In this document: in pieces, positions 33,182 through 41,794 of the stretch | Layout: each line of letters opens with the position of its first letter | How positions within the stretch are numbered: the stretch's first letter is position 1 | Source of the DNA: Vibrio sinus | GTDB lineage: Bacteria > Pseudomonadota > Gammaproteobacteria > Enterobacterales > Vibrionaceae | DNA: 64,000 bases | NCBI RefSeq assembly: GCF_023634645.1 | Contig: NZ_JAMKMR010000017.1 | Location: 26,752 to 90,751, forward strand | Direction: 5' to 3' | The notes under the pieces: generated by a model | Told to the model about the DNA's origin: nothing | Seen by the model: the letters and a program-made list of their open reading frames with translations, nothing else | The model's database searches: none | Program-made: the position numbers and the translations under genes

Positions 33182-33430
33182 TTATTCTGTGCCTTTTCGA
33201 ATGAGGTATTGATAAGGCAGCTCATTGGTTTGAGAATCAATCAGCTGATGATCCATAAAGCGACAGAAACTCGGTATATCACGAGTGGTCGATGGGTCGT
33301 CAGCGTTCACTAACAGCACTTCACCATCTTTCATTTGCCTGATGAGCTTTCTCACCATCATCACAGGTTCCGGGCAGCGCAAGCCTTCCGCTTCAAGAGT
33401 GTGGGTAGCAAGTTCTGAGTTCAGCGCCAT
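33182..33430 (-). CDS. tusA: Sulfur carrier protein TusA
   Basis: An 82-aa sulfur relay protein that passes persulfide sulfur from IscS towards tRNA 2-thiouridine synthesis. The active CPEP motif is at 19-22 (LEAEGLRCPEPVMMVRKLIR), and ADDPSTTRDIPSFCRFM and the LPYQYLIRKG end match E. coli TusA closely. Confidence 0.96.
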   Translation of the reverse strand: MALNSELATHTLEAEGLRCPEPVMMVRKLIRQMKDGEVLLVNADDPSTTRDIPSFCRFMDHQLIDSQTNELPYQYLIRKGTE

Positions 33431-33564
33431 AAATGTAATCTGTGTTCAATTTTATAAAATATAGAGGATACAGGGAGTAAAAAAATATTCAATCACCTCT
33501 TGGCAAAGTGATCTTTTTCCTTTAACGTAATTAACAAGTTAGTAACATTGAGTCTAAGGCGCAC

Positions 33565-33744
33565 ATGTTGACGGCAAGAGATAGGTTGACGATTTATTCT
33601 GTCCTCTGTGTGGTCGCAGCTTGTGCCTTGGTCTTTCGAACAACGGCCAACGTTTCGTGGCTGCCAGTCATAGGTTTGAGTGCATCCATTGTAGGGATCT
33701 GGCTTGAAAGATTTCGCTGGCGCGAAGAACCTCACGACCATTAG
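33565..33744 (+). CDS. Small two-span membrane protein (59 aa), unknown function
   Basis: ATG 33565 to TAG 33742-33744. The product begins MLTARDRLTIYSVLCVVAAC and continues with LVFRTT and a second hydrophobic span (WLPVIGLSASIVGIW), ending in a charged tail RFRWREEPHDH. A GGCG-containing stretch is upstream and a convincing terminator follows 40 bp later, which supports a real transcript. It is divergent from tusA. I do not recognise the family. Confidence 0.6.
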   Translation: MLTARDRLTIYSVLCVVAACALVFRTTANVSWLPVIGLSASIVGIWLERFRWREEPHDH

Positions 33745-33783
33745 AACGAACACATTCCGACACTATCCCCATTTTTCTTGGGC

Positions 33784-33811
33784 TTCCCCGCTGAAAGGCG
33801 GGATTTTTTTC
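33784..33811 (+). terminator. Terminator after the 59-aa ORF
   Basis: CCCGC-TGAAAG-GCGGG followed by ATTTTTTT, a classic intrinsic terminator on the plus strand. Confidence 0.88.
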
Positions 33812-33848
33812 ATCCTTTTGTCATGCAGCCAAGCCTAGTAAGTATGTA

Positions 33849-33872
33849 AGCTAAGGCACCAAAGCCTTAGCT
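33849..33872 (-). terminator. Hairpin downstream of acuI
   Basis: AGCTAAGGC-ACCAAA-GCCTTAGCT, a perfect 9-bp stem 19 bp beyond the acuI stop. No long T tract, so termination is probable rather than certain. Confidence 0.5.
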
Positions 33873-33890
33873 ATTGGCCTTGAATGGTGC

Positions 33891-34871
33891 TTATAGTTTT
33901 ATCACCACGCGACCAGTCACCTGTCCATTGGTGATGTCCTCGGCGTATTTTGCCGCTTCATTGAGGCTTATTTCGGTACATGCCTGCTCAAAATAACTGG
34001 CTGGTAGCAGCTCAGATAAGGACTGCCATGCCTGAATACGTTTTTCTGAGGGGCAAGAAACAGAATCGATACCTTGCAAGCGAACATTTCGCAAAATAAA
34101 TGGCATGACGGTGGTGGGTAGATCAAAGCCTCCAGCAAGACCGCATGCAGCAACCGTGCTGTTGTAGTCCATTTGTGCTAGCACTTTGGCCAGCACTTTG
34201 CTGCCAACGGTATCGATAGCTCCTGCCCAGATCTGCTTTTCCAGTGGGCGGCTAGGCTCTTCGAACTCTGTGCGGTCAATAACGCGCGTTGCACCGAGCT
34301 CTTTTAGTAGTGGGCCATTTTGTTCGATGCGCCCTGTTACGGCCGCGACTTGGTAGCCGAGTTTCGCCAGTAAACAAATCGCGACAGAGCCGACACCACC
34401 ACTGGCACCCGTCACCAAAATTTCACCTGACTGTGGGGTGATCTCAGAATCAAGCAAGGCTTGCACGCATAGCATGGCGGTAAAGCCTGCGGTACCAACC
34501 ATCATGGCCTTTTTGCTGTCTAACCCTTTAGGTAGTGGTACTAACCAATCCGCTTTTAGGCGTGCTTTTTGCGCCATTCCGCCCCAGTGATTTTCTCCCA
34601 CTCCCCAGCCAGTTAGCACGACTTCATCACCCTGCTTGTAGCGAGCGTCATCAGAAGAAAGGACTCGTCCAGCGAGATCGATGCCGGGCACCATAGGGAA
34701 GTTACGGATAATTTTGCCTTTTCCGGTAATGGCCAAACCATCTTTGTAATTGAGAGAAGAATAATCGACATCAATTAGGACGTCGCCTTCAGGAAGGCGA
34801 GACTCATCTAAGGGTTCGATTTGTGCAACGGTTTTTTTCTCGATTTGATTAAGAACTAAAGCATTAAACAT
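33891..34871 (-). CDS. acuI: Acrylyl-CoA reductase AcuI (YhdH-type MDR oxidoreductase)
   Basis: A 326-aa NADPH-dependent medium-chain reductase without the structural zinc loop. The start MFNALVLNQIEKKTVAQIEP fits AcuI/YhdH. Other marks are SSLNYKDGLAITGKGKI, VPGIDLAGRV, the nucleotide motif VTGASGGVGSVAICLLAKLG and TGRIEQ. ATG 34871 has GGAG upstream; an upstream in-frame ATG at 34970 would add a hydrophobic 33 residues foreign to the family. The likely role is detoxifying acrylyl-CoA, relevant to DMSP or propionate metabolism in marine bacteria. Confidence 0.9.
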   Translation of the reverse strand: MFNALVLNQIEKKTVAQIEPLDESRLPEGDVLIDVDYSSLNYKDGLAITGKGKIIRNFPMVPGIDLAGRVLSSDDARYKQGDEVVLTGWGVGENHWGGMAQKARLKADWLVPLPKGLDSKKAMMVGTAGFTAMLCVQALLDSEITPQSGEILVTGASGGVGSVAICLLAKLGYQVAAVTGRIEQNGPLLKELGATRVIDRTEFEEPSRPLEKQIWAGAIDTVGSKVLAKVLAQMDYNSTVAACGLAGGFDLPTTVMPFILRNVRLQGIDSVSCPSEKRIQAWQSLSELLPASYFEQACTEISLNEAAKYAEDITNGQVTGRVVIKL

Positions 34872-34980
34872 GGCTGGCTCCGAAAGAAAAATGATACGAA
34901 AGTATGCGTGTGCTCTGTGAAAGTGCAACCATAGCACTATGGCGAAGAAGATAATATAGAACAATATCAATCATTGGGAT

Positions 34981-35006
34981 GATGACCAGCCGATGGACTG
35001 GTCATC
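34981..35006 (-). terminator. Hairpin after the ilvGMEDA operon
   Basis: GATGACCAG-CCGATGGA-CTGGTCATC, a 9-bp stem 14 bp after the ilvA stop, without a clear T tract. Confidence 0.5.
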
Positions 35007-35019
35007 AGGTTGAGCAAGA

Positions 35020-36549
35020 TTAAGACAGAAAAAACTGATAGGAAGGGTTGTCGGTTTCATCTTTGCACTGGTATCCCAACTCGCGCAAATGGGCTGAAAA
35101 TCGGGCCAAGTCAGACTCTTGTAACTCAAAACCACACAAGACTCGGCCATAGTCGGCACCGTGGTTGCGGTAATTGAATAAACTGATGTTCCAATGAGTA
35201 CCCAGCGTGCTAAGAAAATTCAGCAATGCGCCAGGGTATTCAGGAAACTCAAAGCTATACAGTCTTTCTTGCAGTGGTTTGGATGGTCTGCCACCAATCA
35301 TATAGCGGATGTGCAGTTTGGCCATTTCATCATCGGATAAGTCCACAACGGGATACCCGCCATCACGCAAGTCTTGAATGATGCTGTCAAGCTCTTCTTG
35401 GCCGTCTTGCAGGCGTACGCCAACAAAAATATTGGCGAGCGACTCATCGCCAAATCGGTAATTGAACTCAGTGACGGCTCTTCCGCCAATCAAGTTGCAG
35501 AACTCAAAAAATGCGCCTTGACGCTCTGGGATGGTGACGGCAAGTAAACCTTCTCGTTTCTCACCCAACTCCGAACGCTCAGAAATATAACGTAAGCCAT
35601 GAAAGTTAGTGTTGGCGCCCGATAAAATCGTGCCAAGCTTCTTGTCACGCAGCTGGTTAACTTCAGCGTATTTTTTTAAGCCAGCCAGAGCTAACGCACC
35701 AGAGGGCTCAGCAATCGCGCGAGTGTCTTCAAAAATATCTTTTACCGCTGAGCAAATTTCATCGCTGCTAACGCTAACGTGCCCGTCGATATACTCTTGG
35801 CACAGACGAAACGTCTCATGGCCAATTTGTTTGACTGCAACGCCATCGGCAAACATGCTGATTTGATCGAGCACGACGGGTTCACCAGCATCTAAAGCCG
35901 CTTTTAGACAAGAAGAGTCTTCCGGCTCCACCGCGATGACCTTGACGTCCGGCATCAGTTGCTTAACCAGTACCGCAACACCAGCGGCTAAGCCGCCACC
36001 ACCAACAGGAACAAAGATGCAGTCCAAATGGCCATTTTGCTGCAGCATTTCCATGCCAATGGTGCCTTGTCCAGCGATGACCAAGGGGTGATCAAAGGGA
36101 GGCACAAAGGTGTAGCCATGTTGCGCGGCTAAGCGCTGCGCTTCTGCTTTCGCTTCATCAAAATTATTGCCATGTAAGATAACTTGGCCGCCAAATCCCC
36201 TTACAGCATCTACTTTGATATCCGGAGTGGTGTTTGGCATCACTATGGTGGTTTTGACACCCAATTTAGTACCAGAAAGCGCCATGCCTTGAGCGTGGTT
36301 ACCCGCTGAGGCCGCTATTACGCCAGCCGATTTTTGCGACTCAGATAAATTAGACACCATGTTGTACGCGCCGCGCAGCTTGAATGAATGCACGGGTTGG
36401 CGGTCTTCGCGCTTGAGCTGTACTTGGTTGCCGATTCTTTCTGAAAGCCGAGGCATGTCTTGCAATGGTGTGACCACCGCAACTTCGTATACCGGGGCCC
36501 TGAGAATTTGGCGCAGATAATCTGCGCCAGTTTGTTTGGTCAAAGTCAT
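35020..36549 (-). CDS. ilvA: Threonine ammonia-lyase, biosynthetic
   Basis: The PLP enzyme that makes 2-oxobutyrate for isoleucine. The PLP lysine is K57 in PVHSFKLRGAYNM; SAGNHAQGMA and the glycine loop PVGGGGLAAGVA bind cofactor phosphate. Residues from about 330 form two ACT-like domains for isoleucine inhibition and valine activation, so this is the long biosynthetic form (509 aa), not the catabolic one. It is the last gene of ilvGMEDA, 1 bp after ilvD. Confidence 0.97.
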   Translation of the reverse strand: MTLTKQTGADYLRQILRAPVYEVAVVTPLQDMPRLSERIGNQVQLKREDRQPVHSFKLRGAYNMVSNLSESQKSAGVIAASAGNHAQGMALSGTKLGVKTTIVMPNTTPDIKVDAVRGFGGQVILHGNNFDEAKAEAQRLAAQHGYTFVPPFDHPLVIAGQGTIGMEMLQQNGHLDCIFVPVGGGGLAAGVAVLVKQLMPDVKVIAVEPEDSSCLKAALDAGEPVVLDQISMFADGVAVKQIGHETFRLCQEYIDGHVSVSSDEICSAVKDIFEDTRAIAEPSGALALAGLKKYAEVNQLRDKKLGTILSGANTNFHGLRYISERSELGEKREGLLAVTIPERQGAFFEFCNLIGGRAVTEFNYRFGDESLANIFVGVRLQDGQEELDSIIQDLRDGGYPVVDLSDDEMAKLHIRYMIGGRPSKPLQERLYSFEFPEYPGALLNFLSTLGTHWNISLFNYRNHGADYGRVLCGFELQESDLARFSAHLRELGYQCKDETDNPSYQFFLS

Positions 36550-36550
36550 A

Positions 36551-38392
36551 CTAGCCCTCGAGCAATGATTTATCCCTTACGGCACCTTTATCTGCACTGG
36601 TTGCCATGCTTGCATACGCTTTTAACGCGAATGACACTTCACGTTGGCGATCGACAGGCTTCCAGCCTTGCGCGTCTTTCGCTTCGCGTCGAGCGTTTAG
36701 CTCTTGTTTGCTGACGTCTAACTCAATAGTACGGTTAGGAATATCGATGGTAATGGTATCGCCAGGCTCAACTAGGCCAATTGTGCCACCATTGGCCGCT
36801 TCTGGAGAAACGTGGCCAATGGAAAGACCTGAGGTGCCACCTGAGAAGCGACCATCGGTAAGTAGTGCACATTCCTTACCCAATCCCATGGATTTTAGGT
36901 AGGTAGTTGGATACAGCATCTCTTGCATGCCTGGACCACCTTTTGGTCCTTCATAGCGTATAACGACGACATCGCCCGCTTTTACCGCACCACTAAGAAT
37001 GCCGTCTACGGCATCTTCTTGGCTCTCAAAGACAACCGCTGGGCCTTGGAACTTGAGGATACTTTCATCAACACCCGCAGTTTTGACGATGCAGCCATCT
37101 AAGGCGATATTGCCTTTGAGTACCGCAAGTCCGCCGTCTTGACTGTAAGCGTGAGATTTTTCTCGAATGCAGCCTTCTTGGCGATCGTCATCCAGTGAGT
37201 CCCAGCGACAATCTTGTGAGAATGCTTCAGTAGTGCGGATACCTGCTGGGCCTGCTCGATAAAAGGCTTTGACCTCGCTTGAGTCAGTTTGCTTAATATC
37301 GTATTGAGCAAGTTGTTGATCAAGCGTCAAGCCCAACACCGTACTCACTTGATTGTTGATCAAACCTGCGCGATTAAGCTCAGCTAAGATACCGATAACG
37401 CCCCCAGCACGGTGTACATCTTCCATGTGATATTTCGGCGTCGATGGTGCCACTTTGCAAAGGTGCGGCACTTGGCGAGACATGCGATCAATGTCTCCCA
37501 TATCAAAATCGATTTCGCCTTCTTGAGCTGCGGCAAGTAGATGAAGCACGGTATTGGTCGAACCGCCCATCGCAATATCCAGCGCCATGGCGTTTTCAAA
37601 GGCCGCTTTACAAGCGATATTGCGTGGTAGGGCCGTTGAGTCATCTTGTTCGTAGTATCGTTTTGTCAGCTCAACAATACGTTTACCCGCGTTAACAAAC
37701 AGTTGTTTGCGATCGGCGTGAGTGGCGAGCATTGAACCGTTACCTGGCTGAGAAAGGCCAAGTGCTTCGGTTAGACAGTTCATTGAATTGGCGGTGAACA
37801 TTCCAGAGCACGAGCCGCAGGTTGGGCACGCAGAACGTTCAATTTGTTCACTTTGTTCATCAGAAACCGTCGGATCGGCACTTTTCATCATGGCATCGAC
37901 TAAATCAAGTTTAATGATTTGATCGGACAGTTTAGTCTTACCTGCCTCCATGGGGCCGCCGGAAACAAAAATCACCGGGATGTTAAGGCGCATGGAAGCC
38001 ATGAGCATTCCGGGAGTGATTTTGTCACAGTTGGAAATACACACCATGGCATCGGCGCAATGCGCGTTGACCATATATTCAACAGAGTCGGCAATCAGCT
38101 CGCGTGACGGGAGTGAATACAGCATCCCCCCGTGTCCCATAGCGATGCCATCATCGACGGCGATGGTGTTGAACTCTTTTGCAATGCCACCCGCTTGTTC
38201 AATTTCTTTAGCAACAAGTTGCCCTAAGTCTTTTAAATGTACGTGGCCAGGTACAAATTGGGTGAAGGAATTGACAACCGCAATGATAGGTTTGCCAAAA
38301 TCTTCATCTTTGATGCCAGTGGCTCGCCATAAAGCGCGAGCCCCTGCCATGTTACGGCCATGTGTTGTGGTTGCAGAACGATACTTCGGCAT
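36551..38392 (-). CDS. ilvD: Dihydroxy-acid dehydratase
   Basis: A 613-aa iron-sulfur dehydratase in valine and isoleucine synthesis. Cluster cysteines lie in VCISNCDKITPGMLMA and ACPTCGSCSGMFTANSMNC; the C-terminus has DGRFSGGTSGLSIGHVSPEA. ATG 38392 (MPKYRSATTTHGRNMAGARA) is the family start with AAGGAT upstream; a longer frame to 38437 would overlap ilvE. It lies between ilvE and ilvA. Confidence 0.97.
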   Translation of the reverse strand: MPKYRSATTTHGRNMAGARALWRATGIKDEDFGKPIIAVVNSFTQFVPGHVHLKDLGQLVAKEIEQAGGIAKEFNTIAVDDGIAMGHGGMLYSLPSRELIADSVEYMVNAHCADAMVCISNCDKITPGMLMASMRLNIPVIFVSGGPMEAGKTKLSDQIIKLDLVDAMMKSADPTVSDEQSEQIERSACPTCGSCSGMFTANSMNCLTEALGLSQPGNGSMLATHADRKQLFVNAGKRIVELTKRYYEQDDSTALPRNIACKAAFENAMALDIAMGGSTNTVLHLLAAAQEGEIDFDMGDIDRMSRQVPHLCKVAPSTPKYHMEDVHRAGGVIGILAELNRAGLINNQVSTVLGLTLDQQLAQYDIKQTDSSEVKAFYRAGPAGIRTTEAFSQDCRWDSLDDDRQEGCIREKSHAYSQDGGLAVLKGNIALDGCIVKTAGVDESILKFQGPAVVFESQEDAVDGILSGAVKAGDVVVIRYEGPKGGPGMQEMLYPTTYLKSMGLGKECALLTDGRFSGGTSGLSIGHVSPEAANGGTIGLVEPGDTITIDIPNRTIELDVSKQELNARREAKDAQGWKPVDRQREVSFALKAYASMATSADKGAVRDKSLLEG

Positions 38393-38414
38393 TGTATTTT
38401 TATCCTTATACGTT

Positions 38415-39353
38415 TTATGCTCGGTCTGGATAGACATAATCTAGCCAGCCCCATTTGTCTTCAGTGCTTCCATTAAATAGTCCAAAATAGGCAGACTGGA
38501 GCTCCTCGGTGATAGGACCACGCTTGCCTGAGCCCACTTCAATTTTATCTATGCTGCGAACCGGAACGATTTCAGCAGCGGTACCCGTCATGAAAATCTC
38601 ATCAGCAAGATATAAGGCTTCTCTCGCGATGTTGGCTTCTTCTACTCGGTAGCCTTTGTCTTTAGCGATAGTCATGATGGTGTCTCGGGTAATACCAGGT
38701 AAGATAGCGCTGGTGGCGGGAGGGGTTGTAATCAAACCGTCTTTGATGACAAAGATGTTTTCTCCAGCACCTTCTGATAAATACCCATCGACGCTAAGCG
38801 CAATACCTTCATCGTAGCCATGGCGTCTTGCCTCACCGCCTACCAATAGAGACGATAAATAGTTACCACCAGCCTTGGCCGCGGTTGGGATGGTATTTGG
38901 TGCGGCGCGATTCCAGCTTGAAATCATGGCATCAACACCGTTTTCCAATGCTTCTTCACCAAGATAGGCACCCCACGGGAACGCTGCGATGATGACGTCC
39001 ATATTGGTATCGGCTGGTGGACATACTCCTAGGCCGACATTGCCGACAAAACCGAGTGGGCGAATATAAGCAGAGCTGAGTTTGTTAGCGCGGATGGTTT
39101 CTCTGGTCGCTTCCATGATTTCTTCAACGGAATAAGGAATAGGGAAGCGATAGATCTTAGCGGAATTGTGTAGGCGCTGTGCGTGCTCTCGATGGCGGAA
39201 AACAATAGGCCCTTTGGGCGTATCATAGCAACGTACTCCTTCAAACACAGAAGTTCCATAATGCATCGCATGCGTCAATACGTGGACGTTTGCTTCTTCC
39301 CATGGAACCATTTCACCGTTGAACCAGATGTAGTCTGCTGTTTTCTTAGCCAT
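38415..39353 (-). CDS. ilvE: Branched-chain amino acid aminotransferase
   Basis: A 312-aa fold-type IV PLP transaminase that completes leucine, isoleucine and valine. Marks: DYIWFNGEMVPWEEANVHVL, the HAMHYGTSVFEGVRCY block, the PLP lysine in AAKAGGNYLSSLLVG and LSEGAGENIFVIKDG. It is 22 bp upstream of ilvD and 16 bp downstream of ilvM. Confidence 0.97.
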   Translation of the reverse strand: MAKKTADYIWFNGEMVPWEEANVHVLTHAMHYGTSVFEGVRCYDTPKGPIVFRHREHAQRLHNSAKIYRFPIPYSVEEIMEATRETIRANKLSSAYIRPLGFVGNVGLGVCPPADTNMDVIIAAFPWGAYLGEEALENGVDAMISSWNRAAPNTIPTAAKAGGNYLSSLLVGGEARRHGYDEGIALSVDGYLSEGAGENIFVIKDGLITTPPATSAILPGITRDTIMTIAKDKGYRVEEANIAREALYLADEIFMTGTAAEIVPVRSIDKIEVGSGKRGPITEELQSAYFGLFNGSTEDKWGWLDYVYPDRA

Positions 39354-39369
39354 TTGTTATTTTCCTTTA

Positions 39370-39654
39370 TTAAGCACAAATATGTTGTTGGAGATTGTTG
39401 TTGGGTAGTTCGTTGTTATGGATTGCGGTTACTTCGACTGTACGAACGTCCCAAAGTTTTTCAATTTGATTTATCAAAAATGAAATCGGACGGTCACTGT
39501 CGACAATAATTTCAACGCTGGCAACCTTACTTTCATGATTTTGTGTTGCAGCTATCTGCTTGATGATAAAGCCGCGATGACGAATGACACGTAAGATGCG
39601 CTCGACCAATACGGGTTTGTCTTGCGCTTTGATGTCGATTAAATATCTGTCCAT
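39370..39654 (-). CDS. ilvM: Acetolactate synthase II small subunit
   Basis: A 94-aa regulatory subunit with one ACT domain (YLIDIKAQDKPVLVERILRV, followed by RHRGFIIKQIA). It pairs with IlvG. It lies 9 bp after ilvG, so it is translationally linked. Compared with E. coli IlvM it has a short Asn/Gln-rich tail (NNELPNNNLQQH). Confidence 0.93.
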   Translation of the reverse strand: MDRYLIDIKAQDKPVLVERILRVIRHRGFIIKQIAATQNHESKVASVEIIVDSDRPISFLINQIEKLWDVRTVEVTAIHNNELPNNNLQQHICA

Positions 39655-39663
39655 TGGTCTCTC

Positions 39664-41310
39664 CTAGGTATTTTCTAACATGTCATTGTTTGAGGCACCT
39701 GGTGGTACCAAAGGCCATACATTTTCTTCTTCATCAATCAATACATGCAGTAAATAAGAGGTTTTGCTGGCTAACATTTCTTGCAAAGCAGGTTCGACCT
39801 CTTCTTTTCTAGTGATCGTTTTACCCGGAATATCAAAAGCTTTGGCTAAAGTAACGAAATCAGGGTTATCGTCTAAGATGGTCTCGCTATGACGACCATC
39901 AAAGAACAGAGATTGCCACTGACGAACCATGCCAAGACGTTGGTTATTTAGCAACACAATCTTTACTGGAATTTGACGGCGTTTCAAAGTACCTAATTCT
40001 TGAACATTCATCATGAAGGAACCATCACCGGAAATGAGGATCGATTGGTCTTCTGGTCGCCCAACGGCGGCACCCATTGCGGCGGGTAAACCAAATCCCA
40101 TGGTGCCAAGCCCTGCAGAGGTAATAAAGTTTTGTGGGTTTCTTGGCTGGATGTGTTGTGCAGCCCACATTTGATGCTGGCCCACATCGGTAGAAACCAT
40201 GCTGCTGTCTGGCATCATGTCGGACAATTGTTTGAGTAGCAAAGGGGCGAAAATAAGCTCGCCAGGATGATCGTAACGCCACTTGAACGCACTTCTTAGG
40301 CTTTCACAATGGTGAACCCATGGTGAGATATCATGGCTAAGTTCTAGCTTAGGTAAGATGGTATTGATGTTGCCACGCAGCGGTGCATGTGCGTGACGAA
40401 GCTTGTTGATTTCAGCAGCATCAATATCAATATGAATGACCTTAGCGTTCGGCGCGAAGGTGTCCAGTTTTCCGGTCACTCTGTCGTCAAATCGAGCGCC
40501 GATGACAATGAGCAAATCACTTTCTTGTACCACTAAGTTGGCCGCTTTGGTGCCATGCATACCTAGCATGCCAAGATAGTGAGGGTCATGGCGTTCAATC
40601 GTACCTAAGCCTTTTAACGTGCTAACACAGGGCATGGGGTTGAGTCTTAAAAACTCACGCACAGATTCAGTGGCTTTCGCCAGTTGTACGCCACCACCGA
40701 CGTACAATACGGGGCGTGAACTTTGCGACAACACCTGCTGGGCTATTTCAAAGTCACTATCGCTCGGCACAGGCATAGCAGGAGCATCAAAGGAAGGCAA
40801 GCTGGGGTCAGGCACATCGGCAAGTTGAACGTCCTTGGCGATATCGACAATCACAGGGCCAGGCCTACCCGATTGAGCGACTTCAAATGCTTCGGCAAGG
40901 GTGGCAGCAAGCTCATTGACATCGGTGACCAGATAACTGTGTTTGGTGCAAGAGAGCGACATCCCAATCACATCCATTTCTTGGAACGCATCGGTACCGA
41001 TATGAGAGGTGGCAACTTGACCTGTAATCGCCACCAAAGGAATAGAGTCTAGAAAGGCATCGGCTAGGCCTGTGACTAGGTTGGTAGCGCCAGGCCCGGA
41101 TGTTGCCATGCATACGCCCACTTGCTGCGTAGCCCGAGCTAGGCCAATGGCCGCCATGGCTGCGCCTTGTTCGTGGCGGCAAAGGATGTGTTCCACCTCA
41201 CCATCATAAAGCGCGTCGTAAATCGGCATGATGGCTCCACCTGGGTAACCGAAAACCGTGTTGATTCCGTGTTGTTTTAATGCTGCGACGACAAGTTCGG
41301 CTCCCTTCAT
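39664..41310 (-). CDS. ilvG: Acetolactate synthase II large subunit
   Basis: A 548-aa ThDP-dependent enzyme, first committed step of the valine/isoleucine pathway. The catalytic Glu is in CRHEQGAAMAAIGLARA. The FAD-binding middle domain and ThDP motif GDGSFMMNVQELGTLKRR, with Asn-Asn at VLLNNQRLG, are present. The reading frame is uninterrupted, unlike the frameshifted ilvG of E. coli K-12. It is the first structural gene after the ilvL leader and attenuator. Confidence 0.97.
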   Translation of the reverse strand: MKGAELVVAALKQHGINTVFGYPGGAIMPIYDALYDGEVEHILCRHEQGAAMAAIGLARATQQVGVCMATSGPGATNLVTGLADAFLDSIPLVAITGQVATSHIGTDAFQEMDVIGMSLSCTKHSYLVTDVNELAATLAEAFEVAQSGRPGPVIVDIAKDVQLADVPDPSLPSFDAPAMPVPSDSDFEIAQQVLSQSSRPVLYVGGGVQLAKATESVREFLRLNPMPCVSTLKGLGTIERHDPHYLGMLGMHGTKAANLVVQESDLLIVIGARFDDRVTGKLDTFAPNAKVIHIDIDAAEINKLRHAHAPLRGNINTILPKLELSHDISPWVHHCESLRSAFKWRYDHPGELIFAPLLLKQLSDMMPDSSMVSTDVGQHQMWAAQHIQPRNPQNFITSAGLGTMGFGLPAAMGAAVGRPEDQSILISGDGSFMMNVQELGTLKRRQIPVKIVLLNNQRLGMVRQWQSLFFDGRHSETILDDNPDFVTLAKAFDIPGKTITRKEEVEPALQEMLASKTSYLLHVLIDEEENVWPLVPPGASNNDMLENT

Positions 41311-41447
41311 TGGTATGCTCCTCTTCGCCTAGTGGTGTCACTGTGTGTGCTTGATGTCATGTTTGCTCCCGTTTTGTCGCTAGCTTGATTATAGTTGTGT
41401 TGATTACCAAAGCCGCGACAGTCCTATTCCCGTTAAAATTTAGTTAT

Positions 41448-41482
41448 AAAAAAACCCCCGGACTTTTCAGTGCGGGGGTTTT
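41448..41482 (-). terminator. Attenuator terminator of ilvGMEDA
   Basis: Minus strand: AACCCCCG-CACTGAAAAGTC-CGGGGGTTTTTTT, 14 bp after the leader-peptide stop and about 140 bp before ilvG. It is a strong stem with a T7 tract, the expected attenuator. Confidence 0.92.
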
Positions 41483-41495
41483 TGCAATCTTGTGG

Positions 41496-41585
41496 TTATC
41501 TTTCGCCCACTCGCCCCCGCGCGGTGCTAATAATGACCACGATAATCAGGAGAACAGCAGTGTTAATGCGAGCGAGTAAGTTCAT
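41496..41585 (-). CDS. ilvL: ilv operon leader peptide
   Basis: A 29-codon ORF (begins MNLLARINTAVLLIIVVIIS, ends RGRVGER) with 13 Leu, Ile or Val codons, 9 of them in one run (VLLIIVVII). Ribosome stalling on this run when branched-chain tRNAs are uncharged should prevent formation of the terminator at 41448-41482. It differs in sequence from E. coli IlvL but has the same composition and position. Confidence 0.88.
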   Translation of the reverse strand: MNLLARINTAVLLIIVVIISTARGRVGER

Positions 41586-41794
41586 TTTTAATTCTGTAAT
41601 TGTGCAAATTGTGAGTTTCAAACTCTATGTCTTTAGTGGTAACACAGATTTCTGTTGGTTGACAAGTAAAAATTCATTCTTTTTTCATCATCAAGTGTAC
41701 GGTTTCTCCTGTATACCAATACATAGCGCTGTATGTGGTGGATACATAAGCGTTAGGTTACGAAATCAACATACAGCATAAAAAGAGAGTAGGG

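Noticed and set aside
34872..34970. AcuI with an N-terminal membrane anchor
   Set aside because: The extra 33 residues precede the usual family start, which has its own GGAG site.
38393..38437. Longer IlvD N-terminus from 38437
   Set aside because: It would overlap ilvE and adds residues foreign to the family; AAGGAT precedes ATG 38392.
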